DNA of 64,000 bases from Bifidobacterium pseudolongum subsp. globosum (GCF_004155535.1 NZ_RYUH01000014.1:124001-188000), one strand, 5' to 3'; counted from the first letter of the stretch, positions 1 through 10,113 are shown. Program-made: numbers and translations. Notes: generated by a model not told the origin, from the sequence alone.

Positions 1-430
1 CCGGCGTGGGGAAGAATTCGGCCACGGTGAACGGCATCAACCCCTGCGGCAGCTGTGGCAGCGCGATGTCGCCCAGGTCCTTCGAGATATTGCGCGCAAT
101 GGCCTCGCGAATCGTCTCGTGGTACAGCACACGGCCGGCGATGAGTGTGCGTTCCACAATCGAGCCGTCGTCGCACACGCGCAACAGCGACCCGATCTGC
201 GTGACCCGCCCGAATTCGTCCGCGCGCACCGGCACGACCTCCACATACGCGATCGGCATCTGGCGGCGGATCCGCCCCAGGCTCTCGCCGTCAAGCCAGC
301 CGGGAGGCGTGGCGCGCCCCGAACCATGGTCGCGCGTGAAATCCTCCGGCGTGATGTTGTCGAACTCACCGCGGCGGCGGCCGGCATCGTAGTCGTCGTT
401 GTCTGGCACTTCATCATTCAGCACTGGCAT
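1..430 (-). CDS. DUF4916/NUDIX-like protein, C-terminus beyond window
   Basis: Reading leftwards from the ATG at 428-430 the frame stays open to the window edge (about 143 codons), so the gene is cut. The product begins MPVLNDEVPD and contains a stretch resembling the actinobacterial DUF4916 NUDIX-related family: a PGWLDGESLGRIRRQMPIAY segment, then VEVVPVR, then an IGSLLRV strand and a LIAGRVLYHETIREAIARN segment, which sits where the NUDIX box helix would be. The full NUDIX catalytic signature is not seen, so hydrolase activity is uncertain. The gene is divergent from the thioredoxin gene, with 167 bp between them. The other frames over this stretch give Arg/Ser-rich translations typical of shadows. 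Family call moderate, function unassigned. Confidence 0.6.
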   Translation of the reverse strand, partial: MPVLNDEVPDNDDYDAGRRRGEFDNITPEDFTRDHGSGRATPPGWLDGESLGRIRRQMPIAYVEVVPVRADEFGRVTQIGSLLRVCDDGSIVERTLIAGRVLYHETIREAIARNISKDLGDIALPQLPQGLMPFTVAEFFPTP

Positions 431-597
431 GCCCCCATTATGGCGCAATCCACGCGCCGACTCCAGCCGTACACACCGCGCGGATTATCCCCGTGGCTGA
501 TTTCCCGGCGCGCCGGGGTGAGTATGGAATGCTGGGGAGTGGAATCCGGTTGACCATAGTACTGGTGAACCGAACGGACGTCATGAAGGAGCAAACT

Positions 598-999
598 ATG
601 GCAGTTCAAGAAATCACAGAAGAGACTTTCGCACAGGCGGTGCAAGACAACACACTCGCTTTCTTCGACTTCTACGCCACCTGGTGCGGCCCGTGCCGCG
701 CCTTCGGCCCGATCTTCGACAAGGCCTCGGAAGCCAACCCCGACATCTTCTTCGGCAAGATCGACATCGACAAGAACCAGAACCTCGCCAACCAGGCGAA
801 CGTGCAGGCCGTGCCGACGCTGATGATCGTCAAGGAAGGCCACATCATCTACCAGGAAGCCGGCGCCCTGCGCGCTCCGGACCTCGACGACATCATCGAC
901 CAGGCCAAGAAGCTCGACGTGGCGGCCGCGCTCGCCGAAGCCGAGAAGAACGGGGCCGACCCGCATGAGGTGCTTGAGGAAGAGGAGATCCAGGCCTGA
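598..999 (+). CDS. Thioredoxin family protein
   Basis: A 133-residue cytoplasmic thioredoxin. The redox-active WCGPC motif lies near residue 30 within FYATWCGPCRAFGPIF, followed by the KIDIDKNQNLA strand and the cis-proline segment AVPTLMIVKEG. The fold is complete, with a C-terminal acidic tail (EEEEIQA) longer than in classical thioredoxin. The start at 598 has AAGGAG at 586-591, six bases upstream; in-frame starts further upstream lack this spacing. It would reduce protein disulfides with electrons from thioredoxin reductase, which is not in the window. The gene stands alone and is followed at once by a strong hairpin, so it is probably monocistronic. Confidence 0.93.
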   Translation: MAVQEITEETFAQAVQDNTLAFFDFYATWCGPCRAFGPIFDKASEANPDIFFGKIDIDKNQNLANQANVQAVPTLMIVKEGHIIYQEAGALRAPDLDDIIDQAKKLDVAAALAEAEKNGADPHEVLEEEEIQA

Positions 1000-1021
1000 G
1001 TCTGACCCCCTTTCCCCGGTG

Positions 1022-1076
1022 ATGTGCCCGAATCTTCACACTCCGCAGCTTGTGGAGTGTGAAGATTCGGGCACAT
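1022..1076 (+). terminator. 23-bp perfect hairpin after thioredoxin gene
   Basis: Arms 1022-1044 and 1054-1076 are perfectly complementary over 23 bp, with a 9-base loop, starting 22 bases after the thioredoxin stop. Only a short, imperfect T stretch follows. Read as the intrinsic terminator of the thioredoxin gene. Confidence 0.8.
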
Positions 1077-1102
1077 TTCTATATAAGGGTGATTGTACGC
1101 GG

Positions 1103-1108
1103 TATAAT
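1103..1108 (+). promoter_or_regulatory. Possible -10 box upstream of Rpf-like gene
   Basis: A consensus TATAAT lies just past the thioredoxin terminator, about 150 bases before the Rpf-like start. No good -35 is seen at 17 bases. If used, it would give a GC-rich leader of about 140 nt containing a small hairpin (about 1134-1150) and a 10-base direct repeat, ACCGAGGATT, at 1156-1165 and 1222-1231. Confidence 0.35.
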
Positions 1109-1255
1109 GGGCCGCAGTGTGCATTCCGGCGGCGGCCACGGATGTGGCCGAGCGCACCGAGGATTGGCACGCGCCCAACGAGTGGGTGTTTGTGCGGCGC
1201 GGATCAGTCTTGAGCAATACCACCGAGGATTAGTGGACGTAGTCAGAGGAGCATA

Positions 1256-2293
1256 ATGTCGGCCCAACATAAGTCGAACAACCCCACCCTTCGATCGCTG
1301 AGCAAGCGCCAGTGGATGCGCATTGCCGCGGCGGCCGCAGGTGTTGGCCTGGTTGTGACCGGCGGCTTGGCCACGCGTAGCATCTACGCGGACGCAAAGC
1401 CCGAGGCGGCGCCGCAGCCGACCGCGTATTCCGTTTCCGATTCCCATGCCGCCTCCCGTGGCAACGCCCGCGAGGCACTGGACGGCGATGCCACCTATGT
1501 CAACGTCTCGATCAATGGCAAGACCCGTAGCGTGCTGGGCACCAACTTCACCGATGTGAAGTCCGTACTCGACGCCGGTGACATCACACTCGAATCGGGC
1601 GACACCGTGAAGCCCGACCTGCGCACGCCGGTCGACGAATCGACCACCATCGAGATCACGCGCGCAGGCGCCACAATGGAGACCGAGGAGTCGAAGATTC
1701 CGTTCAACACGGTGAAGAAAGAGACCGCCGACCTGCCCAAGGGCACCGAAAAGGTACAGACCGAAGGCGAAGAGGGCATCCTTGAGAAGACCAACCTCGT
1801 CACCCGCTCGGGGGACACCGTGATTTCGTCGAACACGTTCACCTCCTACGTGAAGAAAGCCCCTGTCGAGAAGGTGATTCTCGTGGGCACCCGTGTGGAT
1901 CAGCCCGCTCCCACCCAGCAGTCGCAGCCTTCCACCGCGCAGAAAAAGGGGAACGGCTCGGCATCCGCATCCATCGGCACCACGGTTCCGGTTGGAGACA
2001 TGCAACAGTGGGCGCATGACTATCTGCTGGCCAACGGCGGTTCGGAAGCCGATTTCACCGCCACGGTGTACATCATCAGCCGTGAATCCGGTTGGTCGGT
2101 CACCGCGACCAACGCGTCTTCGGGTGCATATGGCCTTGCCCAGGCACTGCCGGGCAGCAAGATGGCCTCGCATGGCGCCGATTGGGCCACCAACTACCAA
2201 ACGCAGCTCAAGTGGTTCTGGGATTACTGCAAGGGACGCTATGGCTCCATTCAGGGCGCATACGCATTCTGGCAGGCCAACCATTGGTATTAA
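1256..2293 (+). CDS. Rpf-like cell-wall protein: DUF348, G5 and lytic transglycosylase-like domains
   Basis: This 345-residue exported protein has a membrane or signal segment at about 22-40 (IAAAAAGVGLVVTGGLAT). A DUF348 ubiquitin-like repeat follows (about 81-137), then a G5 domain (about 138-213), a Gln/Ser-rich linker, and a C-terminal lysozyme or transglycosylase-like domain (about 248-345). The last holds SRESGW, where E277 is the likely catalytic acid, and YGLAQALPGS. The architecture is that of actinobacterial resuscitation-promoting-factor-like muralytic proteins, which cleave peptidoglycan during growth or outgrowth. The start is supported by AGAGGAG just upstream of the ATG. It is a single gene between two strong hairpins. 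Whether it is a true Rpf or a general SLT-type hydrolase cannot be decided here. Confidence 0.85.
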   Translation: MSAQHKSNNPTLRSLSKRQWMRIAAAAAGVGLVVTGGLATRSIYADAKPEAAPQPTAYSVSDSHAASRGNAREALDGDATYVNVSINGKTRSVLGTNFTDVKSVLDAGDITLESGDTVKPDLRTPVDESTTIEITRAGATMETEESKIPFNTVKKETADLPKGTEKVQTEGEEGILEKTNLVTRSGDTVISSNTFTSYVKKAPVEKVILVGTRVDQPAPTQQSQPSTAQKKGNGSASASIGTTVPVGDMQQWAHDYLLANGGSEADFTATVYIISRESGWSVTATNASSGAYGLAQALPGSKMASHGADWATNYQTQLKWFWDYCKGRYGSIQGAYAFWQANHWY

Positions 2294-2314
2294 AGAGGCA
2301 CCACGGTCAGCGCC

Positions 2315-2359
2315 AATAGAGTGGAGGGGCAAGCATGATGCTTGCCCCTCCACTCTATT
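2315..2359. terminator. 22-bp perfect palindrome between convergent genes
   Basis: Arms 2315-2336 and 2338-2359 pair perfectly around a single central base. It lies between the Rpf-like gene (+) and the convergent small gene at 2403 (-), so it can terminate both. Confidence 0.8.
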
Positions 2360-2402
2360 CAATTCATGTGGTATTCACGCTTCAAACACGTACCGCACAG
2401 AA

Positions 2403-2858
2403 TCAGAATGCCTGAGCCAGCTCTTCGGTGCGCTTCTGCTTCTTGCGACCACGCTTCTTCATCACGCCGGTCTTCTTGCTGGCCACGTCGTAGATGATGG
2501 TCTTGTCATCGATGAACGGATTGCCGTGCAAATGAGCGTAGGCCACCTCGTCATCGGCGACTTCTGGGAAATCGAAGAACTTGAGCACCGTATCCATCAC
2601 GATCGGCATGTTCAGCGTGACCGAAGCAGTACGCTTGGTGGGCTTCACAAACTCAATGGCGTTGGTGTCGCCGCTATTGCAAGCCTTGATCGCAATCTGC
2701 TTGGTGTGCGGATTCGTCAGGATCTGCACAAACCGTGGCGAACCAAGTTCGAGTACGGAATTCTTATTGAATCGAATATAGCGAGGCGTAATAGTCAGAA
2801 TGGACTTACCTGCCGGAGCTGCTGGGTTGACCATTTCAAAACCTTGTAAAATCGACAT
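2403..2858 (-). CDS. Small conserved-looking protein of unknown function with basic tail
   Basis: A 151-residue protein that I do not recognise. It has no signal peptide or membrane segment. The first 125 residues alternate beta-like hydrophobic stretches (SILTITPRYIRFN, TKQIAIKA, TASVTLNMPIVMDTVLKFF). The end is strongly basic (KKRGRKKQKR), resembling an AT-hook or another nucleic-acid-binding tail. AAGGAAG precedes the ATG at good distance, and the upstream 100 bases are AT-rich, which fits a promoter. It has its own unit between a bidirectional terminator and the upstream DUF4012 gene. Coding is supported by codon pattern, ribosome site and clean flanks; function is unknown, and DNA or RNA binding is only a guess from the tail. 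Confidence 0.75.
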   Translation of the reverse strand: MSILQGFEMVNPAAPAGKSILTITPRYIRFNKNSVLELGSPRFVQILTNPHTKQIAIKACNSGDTNAIEFVKPTKRTASVTLNMPIVMDTVLKFFDFPEVADDEVAYAHLHGNPFIDDKTIIYDVASKKTGVMKKRGRKKQKRTEELAQAF

Positions 2859-2987
2859 ATACGAACTTCCTTACGTCGAGGAATGAATGATGCCTTACTA
2901 CTATAAAATAATGCCGGTACAAACACAAATTGATTTTGACGCAAGTGTAATTACTTTATTGAAAAATCCGTGCGGCCGAGGATGCTT

Positions 2988-4892
2988 CTACCCCACCGGG
3001 CATTGCTTCACATAGGTCACGTCAGGCTTCTCCGAGGCTGTTGGCGTCTCGTCCACACCAAGCCTCTGCCTGGCATCCGGGGAGACCGTCACATCAAAGG
3101 AATAGGTGACCTCGCTCTCCGGCTGCACCTGTGTGATGGTGGTGTAAATGAGCCGGTAATTGAGCGAATCAGCGACCGGGTCAGCGCCATTGCCCGTGAC
3201 TTCGAAGTCGCTCATCGTACCGCCCGCCGGCGGCATGAACACGATCTTTTCAAAGCTGGTGCCGTGGCTGTCGGGGAATTCGGTGCGGATGCCGGTGATG
3301 TACTGTGGCAACGTCTTGGATTCCTCGTCGGTCATCGTGTTCCGGATCGTGTACTCCACATGGTATTTTGCCGGGCCGTCCTCCAAGCAGTCAAGCTGCG
3401 TGATCTTCGTGGACCGCTTGATGTACCACCCCATTTTTGATGGATTGTTCTCGGTGATGTAGATGCCGATTTTCGGCTTGGCCTCATCGAGCGGGAATGT
3501 GGACGTCAGCTCGGTATCCCAGAAAAGCTGCTGCATCGTCGGATCAAAGGAATACACGGAGAGATGGCGGTTGTGCGCGAGCGTGACCATCTCACTGGCC
3601 AGCTTGGCCATCTTGCCAGCATCCAGATCGCCCATAAGCCGCTGGACGCATGCCTTCGCCACGGTGCCGAACATCGCATCGGTTTCCTCGGCTGGGTAGT
3701 CCTTGTATGCGGTGTTGATCAGAAAGTCCGCGGTGTTCGCACCGGTCAATACCGTACCGTTGGGGAGTGTCACATCGCCGAACACCTTCACCAAACTCTG
3801 CACCACAAGTGGATCGGCGAGCACGATGCCATTGAGCTCGGTATGCTTGCCTGTCTTCGTCTGCTTCCAAATGGCCTTGAAGTAGTCGGCGACGCGCACA
3901 GTATCCGGTGAATTCGCGATATCACGCACATCATAGTTCATGTTCATCGGCCCCTCTTCCCTGTAGAGGCGGTTTTCATCCTCCGACAGGTTGCGTGCAG
4001 TGATATTTGAATCCGCGAATCCCAGATTGGACCGGAAATCCCCGATTTCAATCTTGCCATCGTCAATCGTCACCGTACCGACTGCACCAATAAGGCCACC
4101 ACTCGCACGCATCTCCCCCGGCGTCATCGCAAGAATCGCATACGTCTGCTTTCCCTCGTAACCGAGCCATTCAGGCAGTTTTGGAATGTATTCGTCCACA
4201 GCTGCCTGCATGTAATAGTTGGCTTTGTCAAGCACGACGCGACTGCTGTTGAGCGTATTCGCCACAATATTGATACGCGGGATGGGAATCCTGTCGAATT
4301 CCTCGGTGTACCGTTCCAGCGATTGCGAGGCAGTTTCCAATTCCGGCAGTGCTTTGATGATTGGTTCTGCGTTGATACTGCCGTTCGTATAAATTGATTT
4401 GAAATCGATGGCCTGCGCGGCATCCGCGAATTTCGGTGCCGTATCCTGTGCCATATCGTCTGCAACATCGGTCATCATGCGTACAACACGCATGCTGCCT
4501 TTGATGCCGGGGAGCTTCTCAGTGAATCTCCACAATGCACCGTTCGTAATATTGCGTGCGGCACGCGTCTCCTTCTGCATATCCGCAACGACTCCATCGA
4601 GGTCATTGAGCCTCTGCTCTTTGACAGCATCCTTGACAACCGCAATTGCGGTATCCTCATGATGCTTGACGAGCAGTGCCTGTGTGCCGATGGTACCGGC
4701 AAAAACCACACATACCGCAGCGACCGCGATGAGCACCCATCCCCACCACCGAATACGGAGGTACCACGCTATGTGTGTCACGGCTTCACCCGACACATCA
4801 TCCTGGACTGCAGCTGAATCCACCTGTGCTGCACCTTCAACTCGGGAATGGTTCTCTTGCTCTTGCCGTGTTTGCTTGTCGCGCGACGTCAT
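2988..4892 (-). CDS. DUF4012 domain membrane protein near EPS genes
   Basis: About 634 residues. A cytoplasmic N-terminus rich in Gln and acidic residues leads to one membrane segment (WGWVLIAVAAVCVVFAGTIG), then a large extracellular DUF4012 region with the family-typical YAILAMTPGEMRASGGLIGA block and the later ITGIRTEFPDSHG region. The ATG at 4892 is chosen because AGGAGA lies about nine bases upstream; an ATG 15 codons earlier lacks a ribosome site. DUF4012 proteins are common next to actinobacterial and Gram-positive capsule or EPS genes, and their biochemical role is unknown. It lies downstream of rfbB and the priming transferase on the same strand, so it may take part in assembly or wall attachment of the polysaccharide (inference). 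Confidence 0.85.
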   Translation of the reverse strand: MTSRDKQTRQEQENHSRVEGAAQVDSAAVQDDVSGEAVTHIAWYLRIRWWGWVLIAVAAVCVVFAGTIGTQALLVKHHEDTAIAVVKDAVKEQRLNDLDGVVADMQKETRAARNITNGALWRFTEKLPGIKGSMRVVRMMTDVADDMAQDTAPKFADAAQAIDFKSIYTNGSINAEPIIKALPELETASQSLERYTEEFDRIPIPRINIVANTLNSSRVVLDKANYYMQAAVDEYIPKLPEWLGYEGKQTYAILAMTPGEMRASGGLIGAVGTVTIDDGKIEIGDFRSNLGFADSNITARNLSEDENRLYREEGPMNMNYDVRDIANSPDTVRVADYFKAIWKQTKTGKHTELNGIVLADPLVVQSLVKVFGDVTLPNGTVLTGANTADFLINTAYKDYPAEETDAMFGTVAKACVQRLMGDLDAGKMAKLASEMVTLAHNRHLSVYSFDPTMQQLFWDTELTSTFPLDEAKPKIGIYITENNPSKMGWYIKRSTKITQLDCLEDGPAKYHVEYTIRNTMTDEESKTLPQYITGIRTEFPDSHGTSFEKIVFMPPAGGTMSDFEVTGNGADPVADSLNYRLIYTTITQVQPESEVTYSFDVTVSPDARQRLGVDETPTASEKPDVTYVKQCPVG

Positions 4893-5052
4893 ACTGACCG
4901 TCTCTCCTGTCTCGATTGTGCGGCTGAAGGTGCCCAAGCTGGTATGTGCGAGTAGGACTCCATAGACCGGACACTGACCAGCCTATTTTAGTCAATTGTC
5001 ATGACTCACCACAATAGGGAGGTTCGCCAGACACATCGCACCTGTCATATAA

Positions 5053-6111
<1,059 letters not shown>

Positions 6112-7647
6112 TCAGTACGCACCGCTCGGGTGCAGCACCGTGCCGATGGTGCGCATGATGTACACGATGTCTCCCATCACGCTCCAATCCTGCACGTAGC
6201 TCACGTCGAGCTGACGGCTTTCCTCTTCGTCAAGGTCGTTGCGCCCGGATACCTGCCACGGACCGGTGATGCCGGGTTTGACGAGCAGGCGCGTAGCGTA
6301 GACCGGATCGTATTCCTGTACCTCGAAGTCACGCTGCGGGCGGGGTCCGACCACACTCATGCTGCCCATGAACACGTCGAAGAACTGCGGCAGCTCGTCA
6401 AGGCTTGTCTTGCGGATGAAGTTGCCGACCTTCGTGATGCGAGGATCATGCTTGAGTTTGTACCGTGCACCCATCTCCTGTCCATTCGCAGCAAGCACTT
6501 CTTTCAAGTGTTGGTCCGCATCCACGCGCATTGAGCGGAACTTGTGGATATAGAACGGCTTGCCACGCAGACCAATGCGTTCCTGTTTGTAGAGCACCGG
6601 ACCACCGTCTTCAATCTTGATGGCGATTGCCACGATGAGCATGATCCACGACGAGAGCACGATGGCGAGCGATGAGACAACAATGTCGAAGATACGCTTC
6701 TTGACCTTGGCCACCTGCGAATACTGCGGCAGACTGATCGTCATGATGCTCATGCCTTGGATGTTGCGCAGCTGCGTGGCATGCTCGGCAATGTCAAGCG
6801 CCGAGGTGATCAACGCAATCTCCAGATTGAGCGATTCCATCTGCACGGCGAATGTGCTCAGATTGTCGGAGAAACGGTCGAGCACATCCGTCACCATCAC
6901 GGTCTGCGCGCCGGTCTGTGCGATGCGGCCGGCCAGATGGTCGCCGTATTCGATCATCTCGATCGGCTCGCCCCAGGATTCGCGCACCATCCTGTCAAGC
7001 ACATCGACGTTTGGATCCGCTTCGATGAGCCCTGTTTCACGGTTCACACGGATCGGACACACACGTACCGGTTTGTAATTGAGCTGCTTGCGCTGCCCAA
7101 GGAATTTGAGAATCTGTCCAATGCCTTCGGGCGAGCCCACAATGACCGTGGGATAGGCATAATCGCCTTTGCGGTGGCGGTAGGTGAGGAAGCGGCGCGC
7201 TACAAAGCGCACGATCATCTCGGCCACCCACACGCACAACGACGTCATGCACACCGAGAAAAACGAGACATTCGTCTGAATGATGAAGTTGAGTGCGCAC
7301 ACGCACACCCAGCAGAACACCGAGGCCTTGAACAGCAGAATGTTGAGCTGATAGCCATCAGCGAACACATGCCTGTGGTAGACACCGGAGGAATGGGCAC
7401 AGAACACCCAGATGATCGCACAGACCGCCACATATAGGTACACACTGATCGGGAGGTTGAGCTGCAGGCGTGTGGTGAACAGGTCCATCTCTTTGCTCAG
7501 GAACATCACCAGAAGACCAACGCAGAAATACACCACCGCGTCGAATGCCATCAAAGCGAGGTTCAATACAAGGCGCCAATGCAGCACTTTGGCGGATTGA
7601 TGTTCCACCTTCTGCACGAGCTGTGCATCACTCTTTTCCTGTGTCAT
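6112..7647 (-). CDS. Polyprenyl-phosphate sugar-1-phosphate transferase (EPS priming enzyme)
   Basis: About 511 residues, of the WcaJ/CpsD type. Four to five N-terminal membrane helices are followed by a CoA-binding-like middle domain (YPTVIVGSPEGIGQILKFL), a further helix (FDIVVSSLAIVLSSWIMLIV) and the C-terminal bacterial sugar transferase domain, with KQERIGLRGKPFYIHKFRSM, KTSLDELPQFFDV and VGPRPQRDFEV. The enzyme loads the first sugar phosphate onto undecaprenyl phosphate at the inner face of the membrane and so starts repeat-unit synthesis. The start at 7647 is supported by AAGGAGAA; an upstream in-frame ATG is not. It is the only priming enzyme seen in the window, although the EPS genes carry two flippase/polymerase pairs. 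Which hexose it transfers cannot be read from sequence. Confidence 0.92.
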   Translation of the reverse strand: MTQEKSDAQLVQKVEHQSAKVLHWRLVLNLALMAFDAVVYFCVGLLVMFLSKEMDLFTTRLQLNLPISVYLYVAVCAIIWVFCAHSSGVYHRHVFADGYQLNILLFKASVFCWVCVCALNFIIQTNVSFFSVCMTSLCVWVAEMIVRFVARRFLTYRHRKGDYAYPTVIVGSPEGIGQILKFLGQRKQLNYKPVRVCPIRVNRETGLIEADPNVDVLDRMVRESWGEPIEMIEYGDHLAGRIAQTGAQTVMVTDVLDRFSDNLSTFAVQMESLNLEIALITSALDIAEHATQLRNIQGMSIMTISLPQYSQVAKVKKRIFDIVVSSLAIVLSSWIMLIVAIAIKIEDGGPVLYKQERIGLRGKPFYIHKFRSMRVDADQHLKEVLAANGQEMGARYKLKHDPRITKVGNFIRKTSLDELPQFFDVFMGSMSVVGPRPQRDFEVQEYDPVYATRLLVKPGITGPWQVSGRNDLDEEESRQLDVSYVQDWSVMGDIVYIMRTIGTVLHPSGAY

Positions 7648-7825
7648 GGTTCTCCTTCTCGCCTGCCCACACAGCACTCAGGCCTGTTCCCTCACCGCAC
7701 GTGGCGGTACCCGCTTTGCGCATAACAAGCCAATACTACCTTGCCCCCTGCCGCAAACTGCACATCATGGCACATGCTTGCATGTTCGTCATGGTTTCTC
7801 AGTAGGTGAAGCACGATGTGCTCCG

Positions 7826-7854
7826 TTTACAATATGAATTGGGCGAAGTATAGG
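7826..7854 (+). promoter_or_regulatory. Sigma-70-type promoter for 7904 operon
   Basis: TTTACA at 7826-7831 and TATAGG at 7849-7854 are separated by exactly 17 bases and lie about 50 bases before the AAGGAG and ATG of the acidic-protein/MFS operon. Confidence 0.6.
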
Positions 7855-7903
7855 TTCATGACCATCGTATGTACGACGAGGCACTTTCCAAAGGAGATTC
7901 GTG

Positions 7904-8491
7904 ATGGAACAGGCACAAGGCAACACCGGTTCGTTCAATGCCGTGGAATACGGCCCAGGGCAAGCCGCTCGGGATGCCGAGCATGATGCGCTCAAGACCG
8001 ATGAGCTCACGGAGCCATGTGCACTCAACACAGACCCACTGACCGCCGCGGTCACGCCCGACAATGCCGTGATGCCCGATCCGGCTGCACCTGTTTCGTC
8101 CGATGACACCGTCACCGGCGAGTTCGCCGTGACCGAGACGGAAAGCGATGGCGGGGCGATTGCCGACGAGGAATTGCGCCAATTCGAAAAGCGCATCGAC
8201 GACATTCTCTCAACCGGCGAACTTGACGAAACACTGCGCGTGATCGACGCCGAAGGCGTGGCACAGGTGCTCCCCGTGCTCGATTCCGAACCGATTTCGC
8301 ATCTGCTTGAAGGCATTGAGGAAATCGGCGGCCGCGCCAACGTGTTCGTCCGCACGGCGGATGGCATCGCCGTGCTCAACGTGGTGGAATACAGCCCGGA
8401 AGACCAAAGCGCACGGCAGGCGGATGATACGCCGACCGGAGAAACGCCTGCGGTCAACGCCGAGGAAGCGGCAGAACAGCCAACAGAATGA
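7904..8491 (+). CDS. Acidic protein of unknown function, translationally coupled to MFS exporter
   Basis: A 195-residue, very acidic cytoplasmic protein with no membrane segment. The N-terminal 75 residues are low-complexity and probably disordered (many Ala, Asp, Thr, Pro). The central part (about 80-165) looks folded: ADEELRQFEKRIDDIL, then GELDETLRVIDAEGVAQVLPVLD and GGRANVFVRTADGIAVLNVV. The tail is again disordered. The ATG at 7904 is preferred over the GTG at 7901 because AAGGAG at 7891-7896 is then seven bases away. Its stop overlaps the start of the next gene (ATGA), so the two are translated together. No family recognised; a regulatory or accessory role to the exporter is inferred only from the coupling. 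Confidence 0.75.
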   Translation: MEQAQGNTGSFNAVEYGPGQAARDAEHDALKTDELTEPCALNTDPLTAAVTPDNAVMPDPAAPVSSDDTVTGEFAVTETESDGGAIADEELRQFEKRIDDILSTGELDETLRVIDAEGVAQVLPVLDSEPISHLLEGIEEIGGRANVFVRTADGIAVLNVVEYSPEDQSARQADDTPTGETPAVNAEEAAEQPTE

Positions 8492-10107
8492 GTCTTCCGA
8501 AGCCACCACAGCCAGGGCGCCCCTACACGCGTGACGTGCACCACAGCCCCGAACCGGCCGGGCACGAGGGCCGCATAGCCGGCCTATCCACCGTGCTCAC
8601 CGGTGAGATGTCATACCGCAACGACCATCTGACACGTCCGGCGTTCATCTCGCTCGCCATCCTCACGTTCATCACCTTCGTCGGCAACTTCACGCAGCTG
8701 CAGCTCAGCGCCGCCCTGCCGACGCTCGTCGACGACTTCGGCATTTCCGTGACGCTCGGCCAATGGATGACGTCGATCTTCCAGCTGACGATGGGCGTGA
8801 TGGTGCCGCTCACCGCATACCTGACGCGACGGTTCTCAACGCGTCAGATCGTCATCGCCTCGATGGTCGTGTTCACGGTTGGCTCGGTGCTCGCATGGCT
8901 CAGCCCCACGTTCCCGCTCGCGCTGTTCGGCCGCTTCCTTGAGGCAGTCGGTACGGGCGTCATGTGGCCGGTTCTGCAGATCACCGTATTCTCGATTTTC
9001 CCGCTCGATAGGCGTGGCATGGCGATGGGCATCGTCGGCATGGCGATGGCGGTCGCACCGGCGATCGGCCCCACGCTCGGCGGCCTGCAGACGGATATGA
9101 ACGGATGGAGGTCCATCTTCCTGACGCTCACCGTCATCGGCTGCATCTCGATCCTGCTCGCTGTGTTCGGATTGCATAACTTCGGTGAGTCAGACAAAGC
9201 TGCGCACGCGGACTTCTTCTCAGTCGGGCTGTCCATCATCGGCTTCGGTGGGCTGATGTTCGGCTTCACGAACATCCAGGCATACCCGCTGGCGGCGCCC
9301 GTTGTATGGCTTCCGATGATCATCGGCCTCGCCGGCATCGTATGGTTCGTACTGCGTCAGTTCCGCAATGAGCGGCGCTTCAAGACCGGCAAGACGGACC
9401 GCCCCGCATTGCTCGACCTCTCCGTGTTGCGTAATGCGCATTTTTCCGTCGGCACCATCATTGCATCGTTGAGCTTTTTCGCGTTCAGCTCGCTCGTCGT
9501 GCTCATCCCGCTCTACATCCAGAACTGCCGCGGCTACACAGCCACCATAAGCGGTCTTGTCATGCTCCCCGGCGCAATCGCCCAGGCCATCGCCCAGTTC
9601 TTTGGCGGCCGCGCGCTCGACAGGTTCGGGGCACGCCCTGTCGCCATGGTCGGCACCATCCTGCTGTGCCTTGGTACGACGATGATGAGCATGATCGGCA
9701 TGGGCACCTGGATCTGGTACATCTCGATCTGCCAGTTCATCCGGCAGATCGGCATGGGCTTCGTCATGATGCCGGTCACCACGTGGTCGCTCAACTGCCT
9801 TAAGCCTGCCGAAGTATCGGCCGGTTCAGCCGTCACCAACACGGTAAGGCAGATCGCCGGTGCGATCGGGTCCCCTGTCATGATCCTCATCATGTATTCG
9901 ATCGCCGCAGCCCAGATGGGCGCCGGACGCCCGGATATAGAAGCGAGTGTCATCGGCATTGAATGGGCGCTGCGTATCAGCGCGATCATCAACTTCATCA
10001 TGATCCTGATGGTCGTCTTCGGTGTCAAGGGCGAAGACGCCGGCTCGGCACGCAGTGCCGTACGCCGTGCGCTGCACCGCGAAAAGGCCGAGGCCGCATC
10101 CGCGTAG
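8488..10107 (+). CDS. MFS drug:H+ antiporter, DHA2 (EmrB/QacA-like) family
   Basis: 539 residues with about 14 predicted membrane helices after an N-terminal cytoplasmic stretch of some 50 residues. Typical features are helix 1 with FVGNFTQLQLSAALPTLVDDF, the loop LTRRFSTRQIVIASMVVF (motif A position), and the antiporter motif C region VAPAIGPTLGGLQTDMNGWR. Homology to multidrug exporters is clear; the substrate is unknown. Its ATG overlaps the upstream stop by four bases, making a two-gene operon read from the promoter at 7826. The gene ends six bases before the convergent mntH stop, with no evident hairpin between them. Confidence 0.9.
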   Translation: MSLPKPPQPGRPYTRDVHHSPEPAGHEGRIAGLSTVLTGEMSYRNDHLTRPAFISLAILTFITFVGNFTQLQLSAALPTLVDDFGISVTLGQWMTSIFQLTMGVMVPLTAYLTRRFSTRQIVIASMVVFTVGSVLAWLSPTFPLALFGRFLEAVGTGVMWPVLQITVFSIFPLDRRGMAMGIVGMAMAVAPAIGPTLGGLQTDMNGWRSIFLTLTVIGCISILLAVFGLHNFGESDKAAHADFFSVGLSIIGFGGLMFGFTNIQAYPLAAPVVWLPMIIGLAGIVWFVLRQFRNERRFKTGKTDRPALLDLSVLRNAHFSVGTIIASLSFFAFSSLVVLIPLYIQNCRGYTATISGLVMLPGAIAQAIAQFFGGRALDRFGARPVAMVGTILLCLGTTMMSMIGMGTWIWYISICQFIRQIGMGFVMMPVTTWSLNCLKPAEVSAGSAVTNTVRQIAGAIGSPVMILIMYSIAAAQMGAGRPDIEASVIGIEWALRISAIINFIMILMVVFGVKGEDAGSARSAVRRALHREKAEAASA

Positions 10108-10113
10108 TAATAA

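Noticed and set aside
507..520. 14-bp palindrome CCCGGCGCGCCGGG before the thioredoxin gene
   Set aside because: Short, no loop, and in a GC-rich stretch where such palindromes arise by chance; no repeated copies seen.
1110..1255. c-di-AMP (ydaO-type) riboswitch before the Rpf-like gene
   Set aside because: Known upstream of rpf genes in other Actinobacteria, but I could not find its conserved core segments here.
1079..2362. 427-codon frame opposite the Rpf-like gene
   Set aside because: Covers the Rpf-like gene, the terminators on both sides and the promoter region; no start signal or recognisable domain.
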